Assembly: GCF_001884045.1 (NCBI RefSeq)
Contig: NZ_MACF01000041.1
Span: 62,001 to 126,000 of the forward strand
Reading direction: 5' to 3'
Length of the DNA stretch: 64,000 nt
Source of the DNA: Bacillus mobilis
Lineage (GTDB): Bacteria; Bacillota; Bacilli; Bacillales; Bacillaceae_G
Shown: piece after piece, positions 63,620-64,000 of the stretch
Position numbering within the stretch: position 1 is the first letter of the stretch
Layout: the number at the start of each line of letters is the position of its first letter
The notes under the pieces: generated by a model
Seen by the model: the letters and a program-made list of their open reading frames with translations, nothing else
Databases searched by the model: none
Told to the model about the DNA's origin: nothing
Program-made: the position numbers and the translations under genes

Positions 63620-64000
63620 GTGAAAAAGATGACCCGAATTTTTGGGATAACAATAATTACAGCAGTTGGTCTTGCTGCATGTGGACAAACGAACACGGAT
63701 CATAAAAATCATGAATCTAAAGAAGAGAAAAAAACAGAGCAAAAGGAAATGAAAATGAATCCGGTGGTAACTGCGCCGAAAGAAATGAACGAAGGGGCAT
63801 CGAATGATTTATTAACGACAAGTTTAAAAAATGTAACGAGATTAAACACAAACGATCCTTTGCAAATGGCAGTATTAACTTCGCAAACGATATGGCCAGC
63901 AACGCATAAAGAGAATCAGCCAGGCGCTATTATTTTAGTACCAGTAAACGAATGGCAATTAGGTATTGCGAGTGCGGACCTTATTCACCATCCGAATAAC
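63620..64000 (+). CDS. Lipoprotein, 3' end outside window (possible cell-wall-binding type)
   Basis: First 127 codons of a gene starting at GTG 63620 (SD CGGAGGCGG). Signal with lipobox LAAC (Cys21), then a Lys/Glu-rich linker (about 28-50), and a folded part beginning near VTRLNTNDPLQMAVLTSQTIWPATHKENQPGAIILVPVNEWQLGIASADLIHHPNN. That text resembles the RL-xxx-DPxxMAVxxS start of cell-wall-binding repeat type 2 proteins, but this is by memory and weak. Divergent from the two-component system. Confidence 0.7.
   Translation, partial: MKKMTRIFGITIITAVGLAACGQTNTDHKNHESKEEKKTEQKEMKMNPVVTAPKEMNEGASNDLLTTSLKNVTRLNTNDPLQMAVLTSQTIWPATHKENQPGAIILVPVNEWQLGIASADLIHHPNN

Overview
The window is chromosomal DNA of a Bacillus cereus group bacterium (B. 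cereus / B. thuringiensis / B. anthracis lineage). Evidence: low G+C Gram-positive gene style with strong GGAGG-type ribosome binding sites, an NprR-NprX-NprA quorum-sensing/neutral-protease locus, an H-type small acid-soluble spore protein, a GerA-family germinant receptor operon, and short repeats that resemble B. cereus group 'bcr' elements. No rRNA, tRNA, CRISPR array, prophage or intact insertion sequence was seen.

Layout. 1-4.5 kb: amino-acid permease, then a CadC-type metal sensor and its CadA P-type ATPase. 4.7-9.7 kb: nicotinate phosphoribosyltransferase, then nprR, the tiny pheromone gene nprX (too short for usual gene calling) and neutral protease nprA. 9.7-15.4 kb: VTT membrane protein, a lipoprotein carrying an RNase A-like (CdiA-CT type) domain with a probable immunity gene, a VanW protein, an LCP cell-wall ligase and a nucleoside transporter. 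15.5-23.6 kb: VOC protein, CNNM/CorC transporter, aspartase, lactate permease behind tandem Rex-like operators, an ArsR regulator, sspH and a POT peptide transporter. 24-28 kb: divergent Fur-type siderophore uptake locus (binding protein versus two permeases and an ATPase). 28-36.8 kb: methyltransferase, threonine catabolism (kbl-tdh), a PyrE-like/Nudix pair, a MoxR-VWA pair and cardiolipin synthase. 37-41 kb: a His/Gly/Pro-rich small protein, a PAS-GGDEF-EAL protein, and an APC amino-acid antiporter preceded by a leader that encodes a His5-containing leader peptide and a multi-state attenuator. 41.5-45.5 kb: trehalose treR-treP-treC. 45.5-49.2 kb: germinant receptor ABC. 49.4-57.6 kb: phosphotransferase, Na+/alanine symporter, glnQHMP-like ABC transporter, APC permease with OsmC, HIT protein. 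57.8-64 kb: ECF sigma and putative anti-sigma, WYL regulator with divergent RibD-like reductase, a two-component system and the start of a lipoprotein.

The strongest candidates for something undescribed are (1) the apparent ribosome-mediated histidine attenuator at about 41.17-41.34 kb in front of the APC antiporter, in a lineage that usually controls such genes with T-boxes, and (2) the lipid-anchored RNase A-like protein with adjacent candidate immunity protein at 10.7-11.5 kb. Much of the region is nutrient import and catabolism with visible regulatory logic: CcpA (cre), CodY-like, Fur-like, Rex-like and TreR-like sites lie beside the genes they would be expected to control.
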